Shown: positions 19,749 through 28,821, numbered from the stretch's first letter. The stretch is DNA of 64,000 bases from UBA5859 sp041940025 (GCA_041940025.1 JBGTSY010000012.1:14674-78673); one strand, 5' to 3'. A program made the numbers and translations. The notes: generated by a model from the sequence alone, not told the origin.

Positions 19749-19811
19749 CAAGTCATTTTGTGCTGGTTAATTTAAACAATACTATCTGCGATTGTGAGAA
19801 GAGAGCCATTG

Positions 19812-19839
19812 AAAAAAAGCCTGTAGTGATGAAAAGGCA
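19812..19839 (-). terminator. Weak terminator candidate after folD
   Basis: Read on the minus strand, GCCT and AGGC form a short stem followed by seven T residues, just downstream of the folD stop. The stem is only four pairs, so this is a weak call based on the T tract and position. Confidence 0.35.
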
Positions 19840-19851
19840 ATAGCACGTTAA

Positions 19852-20709
19852 CTAAGTAGAATCACTTAATTCCGCTGCCTTCAAGGTATTTTCTAGAAGT
19901 GTTGCAATGGTCATTGGACCAACACCACCAGGCACAGGTGTGATAAAACTGGCGTTTTGTTTTGCCACATCGAAATCGATATCGCCGACGAGTGAACCGT
20001 TTTCTAACCGATTGATGCCCACATCTACTACCACAGCGCCTGGCTTAATCCATTCTCCTTGAATGATGCCAGGTTTGCCCACCGCGACTACCAGGAGCTC
20101 TGCTTGTCTGACTTGGTAGGCTAGATCTTTAGTAAAACGGTGACAGCTCACTACTGTGGCACCTGCGAGTAACAGTTCTAGCATCATTGGCCTGCCCACA
20201 ATGTTGGATGCGCCGACAATCACTGAGTGCATGCCTTTAGTATTGATGTCGTAAGCTTCTAATAGGGACATGATGCCTAATGGAGTGCAGGGTCGTAAAG
20301 CGGGAGAACGCAGCGCTAATTTGCCGATATTAAATGGGTGAAATCCATCCACGTCTTTGCTTGGATCGATGCGTTCAATCACTCGCTCAGCATTGATCTG
20401 CGCAGGCAAAGGGAGTTGTACCAAAATACCGTGGATTTGTGCATCCCGATTCAATTGATCAATTAATGCCAACAGCTCGGATTCGCAGACCTCAGCGGCA
20501 AGATCGTAGGCCACGGAATTAAATCCCACTTGTTCACAGGCTTTGCGCTTGTTGCGTACATAGATTTCTGAGGCGGGATCATTCCCTACCAATATGACTG
20601 CGAGACCAGGGCAGGATTTTCCTGAAGCAACCCGCTGCTTGACTCTATTTTTGATATTCTGTCGTAGATTATTGGCGATGGTTTTCCCATCGATGAGGAT
20701 CGCAGTCAT
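19852..20709 (-). CDS. folD: Methylenetetrahydrofolate dehydrogenase/cyclohydrolase
   Basis: FolD interconverts 5,10-methylene- and 10-formyl-tetrahydrofolate. The 285-residue protein has the catalytic lysine region VRNKRKACEQVGF, the signature ILVQLPLPAQIN, DVDGFHPFNIGKL, and the NADP site VIVGASNIVGRP, followed by TPVPGGVGPMTIA. It is a single minus-strand gene facing cysS across about 210 non-coding bases. Confidence 0.98.
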   Translation of the reverse strand: MTAILIDGKTIANNLRQNIKNRVKQRVASGKSCPGLAVILVGNDPASEIYVRNKRKACEQVGFNSVAYDLAAEVCESELLALIDQLNRDAQIHGILVQLPLPAQINAERVIERIDPSKDVDGFHPFNIGKLALRSPALRPCTPLGIMSLLEAYDINTKGMHSVIVGASNIVGRPMMLELLLAGATVVSCHRFTKDLAYQVRQAELLVVAVGKPGIIQGEWIKPGAVVVDVGINRLENGSLVGDIDFDVAKQNASFITPVPGGVGPMTIATLLENTLKAAELSDST

Positions 20710-20780
20710 AGGGTAAGTATAATGTTCCAGCGGATTTTCCCACTATTTTCTCATGACGGTGTCTCCAGGCCAACCACATG

Positions 20781-20800
20781 CTTTTGATTTTATTCAAAAG
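20781..20800. other. Perfect inverted repeat upstream of tRNA-Pro promoter
   Basis: CTTTTGA and TCAAAAG are 7-base arms around a 6-base TTTTAT loop, 7 bases before the -35 box of the tRNA-Pro promoter. It lies between folD and the tRNA gene; it could be a protein site or a small hairpin in the folD leader. Confidence 0.35.
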
Positions 20801-20807
20801 TAGAGGT

Positions 20808-20836
20808 TTGACGCCATTGGGTTAGACACGTATCAT
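20808..20836 (+). promoter_or_regulatory. Sigma-70-type promoter of tRNA-Pro
   Basis: TTGACG and TATCAT are separated by exactly 17 bases, close to the consensus -35 and -10 boxes. The -10 box is followed by a C-rich stretch about 40 bases before the mature tRNA. Initiation in that C-rich stretch would leave a short 5' leader for RNase P. Confidence 0.7.
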
Positions 20837-20875
20837 CCCGTCCTCCACGCCAATATGATGCAGTGTTTGGTGAAT

Positions 20876-20952
<77 letters not shown>

Positions 20953-20963
20953 ACTTTTGCTAG

Positions 20964-21020
20964 GTCCATTCCGGGGACATAGTAACACTTCATACCGGAG
21001 ACATGGGTAACACTTTTGGA
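20964..21020. repeat. Left terminal repeat region of the IS
   Basis: Two direct copies of a roughly 20-base unit, CCGGRGACATRG(GG)TAACACTT, start near 20971 and 20994. They mirror the double motif at the right end (22201-22256). Paired sites at each end are probably transposase binding sites. Confidence 0.6.
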
Positions 21021-22180
21021 GCGAATGGGTTTTCACCCATTGGCTCCACCCGGTTCTGTTCCTCGTCAAAAAATCCTATGTCATAGTCCATAAAGCTGAC
21101 AAGCCATATCTTGTCTTCTACTTCTCGAATCCCGATATATTGTCCGGCAAAGACTGTACTCAGGTTAATTTTACGCCTGCCCACACAGATTCTGCCACAC
21201 CGTGTCACTTTGATCGTGCGATCATGAAATGGATACTCTGGCACATCAGGTTTGAAGTATTGCCTGGCTGAAGGTGTATACACTTCAGCAGGATAGATGC
21301 CATTTAGCGCCTGGTGGGGGCGTTCGTAATTGTATACCTCAATAAACTGATCGAAACGCCCCTGTTGCTGAAGGAAATTGTAGCTGGGAGGCTTGGTTGC
21401 TTCTTTCTTCAAGGTCAGATGCATGCGTTCGTGACGACCGTTCTGTTGTGGATTTCCAGGCTTGATTCGCTCAATGGAAATGCCCAATCGCAGCCACCAG
21501 ACAGAAAGCCGGCTGAGGCCATACAGCGCGTGTGCCGAGGCGAACGGCACACCGTTATCCGTGCGAATGGCAGCAGGTAAGCCATATTCCTTGAAAGCCT
21601 CTTCAAACACTGGAAAAGCGCCATTTTCCTTGACGGATTCCAATCCCTCGCAGGCTAACAGGTAGCGAGATTGCTGATCAGTAATTGTCAGGGGGTAGCA
21701 ATACTGACGATTGCCGAGTTGGAACTGCCCTTTGAAATCGGCGCACCACAAAGCATTAGGAGAGCGAACTGCTTGCAGCTGAGAGCCTTGTGCTTTGAGT
21801 CGTCGACGCTTACGTCGTTTGACTAACCCATGCCGATCAAGGACCGAATGAATTGTGCTCTTCGCGGGAGGCTTGAAGGATGGGAATATTTTGGCCAGTT
21901 TATCCCGTATCTTGGGAGCGCCCCAGGTGGGATGCTCCTGCTTAATTCTCAGGATGCTTTTCTCTACCTGGAAAGGCAATTTATTGGCATGCCGGTAGGG
22001 TGTTCTCGCCCGATCCTCGAGACCTTGAAGGCCGCACTCCTTATACCGGTTAAAGATCTTATAGCCTGTCTTGCGGGATATTCCGAACTCACGGCACACA
22101 GAGGCCATCTTTTCACCCTCCAGCAGACGGGCCACGAATCTCAGTCTTTCATCCATACGATTACACTCTTTCCAAGGCAT
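20990..22180 (-). CDS. IS481-family DDE transposase
   Basis: The 396-residue protein starts MPWKECNRMDERLRF, preceded on its strand by GGGAG 8 bases away; this start is typical of the family. An N-terminal helix-turn-helix (ASVCREFGISRKTGYKIFNRY) is followed by an rve integrase core. The acidic catalytic residues sit in WCADFKGQF, IRTDNGVPF and NGRHERMHLTL. The C-terminus (ERPHQALNGIYPAEVY) is complete, and no frameshift or stop is present, so it looks functional. The last codons overlap the left terminal repeats. Confidence 0.95.
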   Translation of the reverse strand: MPWKECNRMDERLRFVARLLEGEKMASVCREFGISRKTGYKIFNRYKECGLQGLEDRARTPYRHANKLPFQVEKSILRIKQEHPTWGAPKIRDKLAKIFPSFKPPAKSTIHSVLDRHGLVKRRKRRRLKAQGSQLQAVRSPNALWCADFKGQFQLGNRQYCYPLTITDQQSRYLLACEGLESVKENGAFPVFEEAFKEYGLPAAIRTDNGVPFASAHALYGLSRLSVWWLRLGISIERIKPGNPQQNGRHERMHLTLKKEATKPPSYNFLQQQGRFDQFIEVYNYERPHQALNGIYPAEVYTPSARQYFKPDVPEYPFHDRTIKVTRCGRICVGRRKINLSTVFAGQYIGIREVEDKIWLVSFMDYDIGFFDEEQNRVEPMGENPFAPKVLPMSPV

Positions 22181-22200
22181 CTGGGTGGCTCCCAAATGCT

Positions 22201-22256
22201 GAAATGTGTAACCTATGTCTACGGAATATTCTGTAACCTATGTGTCAGGAAGTACA
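22201..22256. repeat. Right terminal repeat region of the IS
   Basis: On the plus strand TGTAACCTATGT occurs twice in this stretch (once with GTGTAACCTATGT). Reversed, this gives the same double ACATAGGTTACA motif seen at the left end. It lies just upstream of the transposase start and may also contain its promoter. Confidence 0.6.
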
Positions 22257-22572
22257 AACAATTTACAAATCCTTCTAGCAGTGTTCTCAATCTTTGCTAG
22301 GTAGTGCTGGCTATATCGCTGAACTTGCCAGGCCCTCCGTGCCTCGTGGGCTTCTTCATTAGGTGCGGGAACTTCCCCAAATTTCACTAAAACCCGGAAA
22401 GTATCAACCGGTTAGCAAATCATCTAGCACGAGACGCGATCCACAGGTAGCCATTAAGCCATTCTTCCTGTTACAGAAATCCATTGTCGTCGTTCAGTGA
22501 GAACCATTTCCGGTCGATAAGCGATCTGTATCCCTATGAATATGATAATCCTTAGTCATTTTGGTTGATTGA
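22257..22572. other. Non-coding stretch between the IS and the HD-GYP gene
   Basis: No coding frame, RNA gene or clear promoter is recognisable in these 316 bases. It contains TTTGCTAGGT at 22293-22302, which also occurs at 20956-20965 just after tRNA-Pro. This may mark the original sequence downstream of the tRNA. Confidence 0.5.
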
Positions 22573-23814
22573 ATGCAAACAACAGTCGCAGTCTCGGTTG
22601 AAGATCTTAAAGTTGGCATGTATGTATGCGATTTGGATCGTCCTTGGTTAGAAACCGCTTTTCTAACCCAGGGTTTTCGCATCTGTAGCGTCGATCAGAT
22701 AACCCAACTCAAAGATTTATGTGAGTATGTCTATATTGACTCCGAATACGTTGTTGGTGAGACAGATCGGGAAAAGTTAAGAACCATTACACCGAATCAC
22801 ACAGGTGTAGAGCAAGACAAAAAACGCTTGAGTCGGCGCGCTTGGGGCAAAATGCCAAGAATTGATTATAAGATTAGACACTCGATTCAAGATGAGTTAC
22901 CAAAAGCAAAATACTTGCACCATTGGCTCAGTAACAGTTTAAAAGACACCATCGATTCACTAAAGAACGGGCGCAGTGTTGATGTAAAGTTGTTGCAAGA
23001 AACGGTGAATCCGCTCATAGATAGCGTGATTCGCAATCCAGACGCCGCTATGTGGTTAGCACGGATGCGCAAAGAAGATCAGTATAGCTACGAACATGCA
23101 ATCAGTGTGTCTATTTGGATAACAGCGTTTGGACGATATTTAGGATTGCCAAAAGAAGATTTGCAGGATTTAGCGCTTGGTGGTCTGTTGTTCGATATTG
23201 GCAAAGCGAAGATCCCTAAATGCGTGCTGGAACAACCGAGGAAACTACTAGATAAAGAGTTTGAACTGGTCAAGAAACATGTTTCATGGAGCGTGAAGAT
23301 TCTAGAAAACACTGAAGGGATATCACCGCGTGTCATAGAAATTGCCGCTTATCACCATGAGAGGCACGATGGAACAGGCTATCCCAATGGTCTAAAAGGG
23401 ACTGAGATTCCTTTGTTTGCACGTATGGCGGCGATAGTGGATTGTTACGATGCAATTACCAGCCAACGGGCTTATGCGCGTTCGCTGTCGCCTCATGAAG
23501 TTATCCGAAAATTATACGAATGGCGAGATAAAGATTTTCAAGGAGCGTTGGTAGAAGAATTTATTCAGGCGATCGGTCTTTACCCGGCAGGTTCGTTGGT
23601 GGAGCTAAATACAGGGGAGGTGGCGGTGGTCATTGCGCAGTCCCGTTCTCGCCGGTTGAAGCCGCAGGTGATGTTCTTGCTGGATAACCAAAAACAGCCA
23701 CTAGAAGAATTCAACACAATAGATTTATTCAGCGATTCAGCGAAACATTTGGAAATCACTAGAAGCTTGGAGCCCGGAGCTTACGGTATCAATCCAGACG
23801 AGTTGTATCTCTAA
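22573..23814 (+). CDS. DUF3391 / HD-GYP domain protein with altered HD motif
   Basis: The 413-residue protein has an N-terminal DUF3391 segment (SVEDLKVGMYVCDLDRPWL) and an HD-GYP domain from about residue 170 to 350. HD-GYP proteins hydrolyse c-di-GMP at a two- or three-metal site. The GYP part is intact (HHERHDGTGYP from residue 261). The HD pair, normally HDIGK, here reads FDIGK at residues 207-211, so the metal-binding His is Phe. Catalysis may therefore be weak or absent, and the protein could act as a c-di-GMP sensor. It lies 3 bases before an EAL-domain gene, a likely two-gene operon. No good ribosome binding site is visible before the ATG. Confidence 0.9.
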   Translation: MQTTVAVSVEDLKVGMYVCDLDRPWLETAFLTQGFRICSVDQITQLKDLCEYVYIDSEYVVGETDREKLRTITPNHTGVEQDKKRLSRRAWGKMPRIDYKIRHSIQDELPKAKYLHHWLSNSLKDTIDSLKNGRSVDVKLLQETVNPLIDSVIRNPDAAMWLARMRKEDQYSYEHAISVSIWITAFGRYLGLPKEDLQDLALGGLLFDIGKAKIPKCVLEQPRKLLDKEFELVKKHVSWSVKILENTEGISPRVIEIAAYHHERHDGTGYPNGLKGTEIPLFARMAAIVDCYDAITSQRAYARSLSPHEVIRKLYEWRDKDFQGALVEEFIQAIGLYPAGSLVELNTGEVAVVIAQSRSRRLKPQVMFLLDNQKQPLEEFNTIDLFSDSAKHLEITRSLEPGAYGINPDELYL

Positions 23815-23817
23815 GAT

Positions 23818-25122
23818 ATGACTGTTTCATTAGAGACTCAATCGCCTCTGGTTGCAATTGGACGACTGCCTTTCCTTCAACAGTTAGAGAAAATTAATCC
23901 CGAAGTGGGTGCGATACTGGCGATTCGCTTAACGAATTTTGAACGAATTCAGGATTTACTTGGTTATGAGGCGGCGCAAGATATTTTATCTTGCGTGCAA
24001 GAGATAATTAAACAGACCGTACCCCCGTCGACAATTCGGATAGCGAGAATCGCGGAATCTACCTTCGCCCTTCCCTTAATGCAACTAAAGAACGAAGGCC
24101 ATGCAAAACTGGCGGCGATGAAATTCATTCGCCTGTCAGAGGAGCCGCTAGTTTGGAATGAGCACAAAATTTTAGCCAAGTTTGCGATAGGCATTTCAAA
24201 AGTTGGCAACCAAGGCACGAGTGCAACAGAAAAACTACGTCAAGCTGAACTAGGTTTATCCACTGCAGTGGGATCTAAGGAAAGATTTGCTATATACGCA
24301 GATGTGGTCTCAGAACGAATTACGCGTTATTGGCAGCTAGAAGATCAACTCCATCATGCGATAGAAATGCATGAGATGGAGTTACACTATCAACCGAAAA
24401 TTGATATCCAACACGCAAAGATACATGGTGCGGAAGCTTTGATCCGATGGCATTCACCTAAATTTGGACAGGTGTTTCCCGATGAATTTATTTCCATTGC
24501 AGAAGAGTCGGGGCAAATTATTGATTTGAGTCGGTGGGTTCTAAAAACTGCATTTAAAGATGCAGTGAATTGGATCCGGTTCCAGCATCATTTATCGGTC
24601 GCGATAAATATTTCAGCATCTGTATTGAAAGATTCGGATTTTATTTACTATGTAGAATCGGCAGCAGCAATATGGGATCTGCCTTTAGCACATTGCACTA
24701 TTGAGATAACAGAATCGGAGGTGATGAGCAATCCAGCGAGTACCATTCGTGTGCTGGAACAGCTAAAAGAGAAAGGGATCAGAATTTCCATTGACGATTT
24801 TGGTACTGGATATTCTTCCTTAGCGTACCTAAAAGATATCCCGGCTGACGAAATCAAGATAGATAGGGCATTTGTTCAGGGAATGAAAGAAGATCGGGGA
24901 AAAATTGAGATTGTACGTACTATTATTGCCTTGAGCCATAGCTTAGGTTACAAGGTGGTGGCGGAAGGCGTGGAGGATCTTACCACTCTAGAACTTCTCC
25001 ACACTCAAGGATGCGACATTGTGCAGGGTTATTATTTTGCCAAAGCACTACCGAAAAAAGTTTTTCATCAATGGCTTAAAGACTGGGAGTCATTGGATAA
25101 ATGGATGGAACGTCACCCTTAG
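23818..25122 (+). CDS. EAL-domain c-di-GMP phosphodiesterase with degenerate GGDEF-like domain
   Basis: The 434-residue protein has a diverged GGDEF-type domain at about residues 25-170, without a GGDEF active-site motif, and a C-terminal EAL domain at about 185-425. The EAL catalytic set is present: E206 in AEALIRW, Asn in AINISA, Glu in ITESEV, the pair in IDDFGTGYSSL, Lys in EIKIDRAF, Glu in VVAEGVED and Gln in VQGYYFAK. It should linearise c-di-GMP to pGpG. No membrane helix is seen, so a cytosolic enzyme is likely. Its partner is the adjacent HD-GYP gene. Confidence 0.92.
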   Translation: MTVSLETQSPLVAIGRLPFLQQLEKINPEVGAILAIRLTNFERIQDLLGYEAAQDILSCVQEIIKQTVPPSTIRIARIAESTFALPLMQLKNEGHAKLAAMKFIRLSEEPLVWNEHKILAKFAIGISKVGNQGTSATEKLRQAELGLSTAVGSKERFAIYADVVSERITRYWQLEDQLHHAIEMHEMELHYQPKIDIQHAKIHGAEALIRWHSPKFGQVFPDEFISIAEESGQIIDLSRWVLKTAFKDAVNWIRFQHHLSVAINISASVLKDSDFIYYVESAAAIWDLPLAHCTIEITESEVMSNPASTIRVLEQLKEKGIRISIDDFGTGYSSLAYLKDIPADEIKIDRAFVQGMKEDRGKIEIVRTIIALSHSLGYKVVAEGVEDLTTLELLHTQGCDIVQGYYFAKALPKKVFHQWLKDWESLDKWMERHP

Positions 25123-25308
25123 CCGGATGCACCCTGGGTCGTTGAATTTTCAGTTAAACACTTCTTCTGTATAAGTTCTCTACTACCAAAAATACTTTTA
25201 TAGCTTCCAAAATATTACTCGATAGCACACAGCGCTGATTCAGTGCTAACTTGGATGTGCTTTTCTTGCGTTGCATGGTTCAGTAGATAAAACATTATGG
25301 AGGATAAC

Positions 25309-27093
25309 ATGGCTGGTAAATATACTTCAGTTTATGCATTGGAACAAAATGCCAAGGTAATCCCGGGAACCGCAGCGCTGGTTCAAGGGGCGCGTGTTTG
25401 TACCTATCGTGATCTCGATGAAAGAGCGAATCAAGTCGGGCGCGCATTACTCAAGCTGGGTGTGAAGCGGGCAGAACGTTTTACCATTGCCTTGACCAAT
25501 TGTTTTGAATTTGTGGAGTCTACTTATGGTGCTTGGAAGGTTGCAGCCATTACAGTGCCACTCAATTATCGTTTTATGGATGATGAATTAGTCAATGTCA
25601 TTGATAATTCAGATTCCGTGGGAATCGTATTGGAAGATGAGTTTCTCGATACGTTCCTGCGTATTCGCACGCGATTACCTAAGGTGCGGTTCCTCTTAGT
25701 AGTTGGGCAGACGCCCTCAAATCCAGGTGACCATATCTATAACTATGATGAATTTGTTTCTGAACAGAAAACAAGCAAGCCCATATTGGCTTGGGCAGAG
25801 CAGACGGACTCCGATGTAGGCTACAACATATATACAGGTGGTACCACTGGCATGCCGAAAGGTATTTCCTACAACGAAAGAGCGCTGTTGGAAACCATTC
25901 GCGAGGGGGCTTTAGGGGGCATCAACAAGATATTAAAAACAGCCACTGAAACTGATGCGGAAAAATTAAAGGCGTTACCAGGCGGTGCATTTTTAGCCTC
26001 ACGATTAGGTCAAAGAGTATTAAAATCGAATTGGACCTCGAAAGTATTAACTGCGTTCGTGAAGCGTGTACCGCTCTCCTACACACCGTTGTTACCGAAA
26101 CGATTATCAGGCAGCGCTCGTGGCTTAGTGGTGAGTCCGATGATGCATTCCGTGGGTTGGGGTGTTGCTCATGCGTTACCTCGTGTGGGCGGTACAGTCT
26201 ACATGTTGGAAGATAAGTCCTTTAACGCTAAAGAAGCGATTCAACTGTTGAAGCGAAATAATGTTGCTTTTATCGCTGCTATTGGGGACGCAACTCTGAA
26301 GCCTATCTTGGCGGAGCTAGATCAAAATCCAGCTAAACTCCCGTATCTTAAAACCATTGGCGCCGTAGGTATGCCCACCTCCCCAGAAGTGAAAGAGGGT
26401 TTATTAAAGCGACATGTCCCTCATGCGGTGTTTGTTGATTGCATTGGTGGCTCTGAACTCACAGGCATGGCTGTGACTGTCTATACCGCAAATGATACGC
26501 AGTTTGATAAAGCCACATTTCCCACAACCGATATTGTGCAGATTATTAATCCAGAAACTGGATTGTCAGTTGCGCCAGGTGAAGTGGGTGAATTGGCCAG
26601 AAAAACACAAATCTTACCAAATGGGTACTATAAAGATCCCGAGAAGACCAAGAAGTTGATTCGCGAAATGAACGGTGAAACTTGGATTATGAGTGGCGAT
26701 TTGGCACGGTTAGATGAACAGGGTAACTTTCATTTTGTCGGTAGAGGATCCGAGTGTATTAATACCGGCGGAGAAAAAGTCTACCCTGAAGAAGTCGAGA
26801 ACGTTGTGAAATTGATCGATGGTATTAAAATGGTTGGGATCACCGCCACACCCGATGACAAGTATGGTGAGTTAGTGACCGCTGTAGTGGAGCTAGAAAA
26901 GGGAATTGAATTATCCGAAACGGAAGTGATTAATTTTACCAAAGGTAAAATCTCTGGGTACAAGAGACCTAGAAAAGTGATTTTTACAGAAGAGTTTCCG
27001 CGCACGCTTATCGGAAAGCCCCACTACAAAGCGTTACGCGATTTGGCTAAGCAAGAGCTGGTTAAGGACAATCAACAAGCTGAAGCAAGTTAA
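25309..27093 (+). CDS. Acyl-CoA synthetase (AMP-forming, fatty-acid type)
   Basis: The 594-residue member of the adenylate-forming superfamily has the P-loop YTGGTTGMPKG, the A5 region GGSELTGM, MSGDLARLDEQG and GRGSECINTGGEKVYPEE. The C-terminal catalytic lysine lies in PRTLIGKPHYK. It likely activates a fatty or other carboxylic acid to the CoA thioester; the exact substrate cannot be read. I use the ATG at 25309 because GGAGG at 25299-25303 is placed correctly for it. The ATG at 25297 has no such site and includes that GGAGG. It converges with an ABC1 kinase gene on a shared terminator. Confidence 0.85.
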   Translation: MAGKYTSVYALEQNAKVIPGTAALVQGARVCTYRDLDERANQVGRALLKLGVKRAERFTIALTNCFEFVESTYGAWKVAAITVPLNYRFMDDELVNVIDNSDSVGIVLEDEFLDTFLRIRTRLPKVRFLLVVGQTPSNPGDHIYNYDEFVSEQKTSKPILAWAEQTDSDVGYNIYTGGTTGMPKGISYNERALLETIREGALGGINKILKTATETDAEKLKALPGGAFLASRLGQRVLKSNWTSKVLTAFVKRVPLSYTPLLPKRLSGSARGLVVSPMMHSVGWGVAHALPRVGGTVYMLEDKSFNAKEAIQLLKRNNVAFIAAIGDATLKPILAELDQNPAKLPYLKTIGAVGMPTSPEVKEGLLKRHVPHAVFVDCIGGSELTGMAVTVYTANDTQFDKATFPTTDIVQIINPETGLSVAPGEVGELARKTQILPNGYYKDPEKTKKLIREMNGETWIMSGDLARLDEQGNFHFVGRGSECINTGGEKVYPEEVENVVKLIDGIKMVGITATPDDKYGELVTAVVELEKGIELSETEVINFTKGKISGYKRPRKVIFTEEFPRTLIGKPHYKALRDLAKQELVKDNQQAEAS

Positions 27094-27132
27094 AAAAAAG
27101 CCCGCGCCAATCGACTGATTAATGCGGGCTTT
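27092..27132 (-). terminator. Strong terminator between the convergent ligase and ABC1 genes
   Basis: AAAGCCCGC and GCGGGCTTT form a 9-bp stem with an 18-base loop. On the minus strand eight T residues follow, making a strong terminator for the ABC1 gene. On the plus strand the T tract is only three long. The A tract overlaps the stop codon of the ligase. Confidence 0.8.
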
Positions 27133-27145
27133 GGTGATCTAATGA

Positions 27146-28513
27146 CTAGGATTTTTTAGCAGTATCCATTGGGGGCATACCAGGCATGCCTTGGAATTTA
27201 ATTTTATACGTTTGAAAGAATCCACCTAGAGTCGCCAGGACACGCCCAATAGCGAGGAAATTATCGGGTACTTCCACGTGGAATTCTTGGAAACGTTCCA
27301 TAAATTCATTCATAATTTCATCCATGGCGCGCCCTTTTTGTGCTTTCATCGCTTTCTTGGGGTTGATGGCATAGACGGACATTTCATCCACAATTTCATC
27401 AGATAAGCCTTTAAATCCTGCTTTCTTCATTAATGGACCAAGGTTTTTAGTATTACCTTGCATCATCGCCATAATCAGCATGGAATAATTGATCGTTTCT
27501 TCGGGGGTGAGGCGCCCAATGGTGCCATAGTCCACGATCCACACATTATCTTCAGCATCTACCAAAAAGTTTCCCGGATGTGGATCTGCTTGGAAACAAC
27601 CGAACTCGGTGATCTGTTGCATGTAACTATTTTGCAATACAGTCAACAGATCTTTTATATGGTCGGTGTCATCATTTCGGTAACATTCATCGAGAATATC
27701 TACCAGTCGCTTACCGTCAATCCAGTTGGTGACCATTACCTTCTTTTTACACAGATCGTGTTGCAGGACGGGTACGCGGATTCTTGGTTGATGGTTGAGT
27801 TCACCAAACCTCTTAGTATTCGCATATTCATACTGAAAATTCAGTTCTTCAGCGGTCATCTCTAGCATGAAGCGAATCATCTGTTTCACATCAACACTAG
27901 GAATTTTGCCGTCTAGCAGGACGCCAATGAGTTGGAAGACAGTGAAATCTTGATCGAAAAGTTCGTCTACTTCTGGCAATTGCACTTTAATAGCCACTTC
28001 TTGACCATTTTTCAGGCGCGCTTTATGTACTTGAGCGATGGAAGCGGTAGCAATGGGATCCTCTCCCACCCATTCAAAGTGATCACGCCAGCTTGGACCT
28101 AACTCTTCCACTAATACTGGAACCAGCGCGCTAAAGGGCACGGAACGGTTGGCATTTTGTAATGGTTTTAAAGCATCAATGTAAGCGCGAGGTAGGATAT
28201 CGGGCCGAGCGCTTAGAAATTGCGCAAATTTAACCCAGGTCGCGCCGTTATTTTTACACAGCTTGTACATCAAATGGGCGTTTTTCTTATGCAGCTCTTT
28301 ATACATCGGGTGATAAATTTCTCTTGTCCACCCTTGTTCTTCTTTGCCCTTGCGCACTTTTTTGTTCAGTCGTGCATAGGAGCGTTCAACCCGTATCACG
28401 GTGAACATCGCTCGAAAGAACCTATCTCGCCCGACGGCAATCTGTTTAATCTTTCGCCAATTTAATAATGGTTCGTCGAAATTAAAGCCGTGATAAACAT
28501 CGCTGCCATACAT
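27146..28513 (-). CDS. ABC1/AarF/UbiB-family atypical kinase
   Basis: The 455-residue protein belongs to the ABC1 (UbiB/ADCK) atypical kinases, which support quinone or lipid metabolism in other organisms. Visible motifs are the nucleotide-binding loop IATASIAQVHKARL, the lysine in VAIKVQLPEV, the catalytic FQADPHPGNFL and the metal-binding DYGTIGRL. The family's N-terminal KxGQ motif reads KFAQ at residues 95-98. It is not next to ubiE or ubiJ, so it is probably not the housekeeping UbiB. Convergence with an acyl-CoA synthetase hints at lipid metabolism, which is inference only. Confidence 0.85.
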   Translation of the reverse strand: MYGSDVYHGFNFDEPLLNWRKIKQIAVGRDRFFRAMFTVIRVERSYARLNKKVRKGKEEQGWTREIYHPMYKELHKKNAHLMYKLCKNNGATWVKFAQFLSARPDILPRAYIDALKPLQNANRSVPFSALVPVLVEELGPSWRDHFEWVGEDPIATASIAQVHKARLKNGQEVAIKVQLPEVDELFDQDFTVFQLIGVLLDGKIPSVDVKQMIRFMLEMTAEELNFQYEYANTKRFGELNHQPRIRVPVLQHDLCKKKVMVTNWIDGKRLVDILDECYRNDDTDHIKDLLTVLQNSYMQQITEFGCFQADPHPGNFLVDAEDNVWIVDYGTIGRLTPEETINYSMLIMAMMQGNTKNLGPLMKKAGFKGLSDEIVDEMSVYAINPKKAMKAQKGRAMDEIMNEFMERFQEFHVEVPDNFLAIGRVLATLGGFFQTYKIKFQGMPGMPPMDTAKKS

Positions 28514-28821
28514 CGCGCTTCTCCCTAAAATTTTTTTAATGAACAGACTAGGGGGGCGATGAGCATCAACTCAGCACGCTTTTTTCCCATAACCTGTTGA
28601 TTATTTAGTAAATATTCTTAGATAAATTACTAAAGTGAGGCACCTGTAAGGGGTACCGTTGTTTACAGAGAGGGGATTTTAAGCGTATTCACCTACGTTT
28701 GTCTCTATTTTAACGTTCGTTTAAAGGGAATTTTAATTAAATCTGCATTTATCTAACAGCACCTGTTTTGCAGTCGATAAAAAATTACATCGGTTAAATT
28801 TAAGTGATAAGTATTTCAGTT
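28514..28821. other. Non-coding stretch between ABC1 and ankyrin genes
   Basis: This is AT-rich DNA between divergent genes and must hold their promoters, but no box pair stands out clearly enough to mark. No RNA gene or coding frame is seen. Confidence 0.5.

Larger units (their letters stand above)
20964..22256 (-). mobile_element. IS481-family insertion sequence, apparently complete
   Basis: One transposase gene is flanked by inverted terminal regions. Each end contains two tandem copies of a GACATRGG-TAACA-like motif (left at about 20975-21012, right at about 22206-22250). The ends align as TTCCGGGGACATAG and, reversed on the right, TTCCTGACACATAG. I put the limits at about 20964 and 22256, each uncertain by a few bases. 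The element sits between tRNA-Pro and the c-di-GMP genes, so it broke a native intergenic region and no gene. No exact target duplication abuts the ends. Confidence 0.75.

Noticed and set aside
20956..22302. TTTGCTAGGT repeat as a simple IS target-site duplication
   Set aside because: The right copy lies about 36 bases beyond the recognisable right IS end, so it is not an ordinary duplication. I kept it only as an observation.
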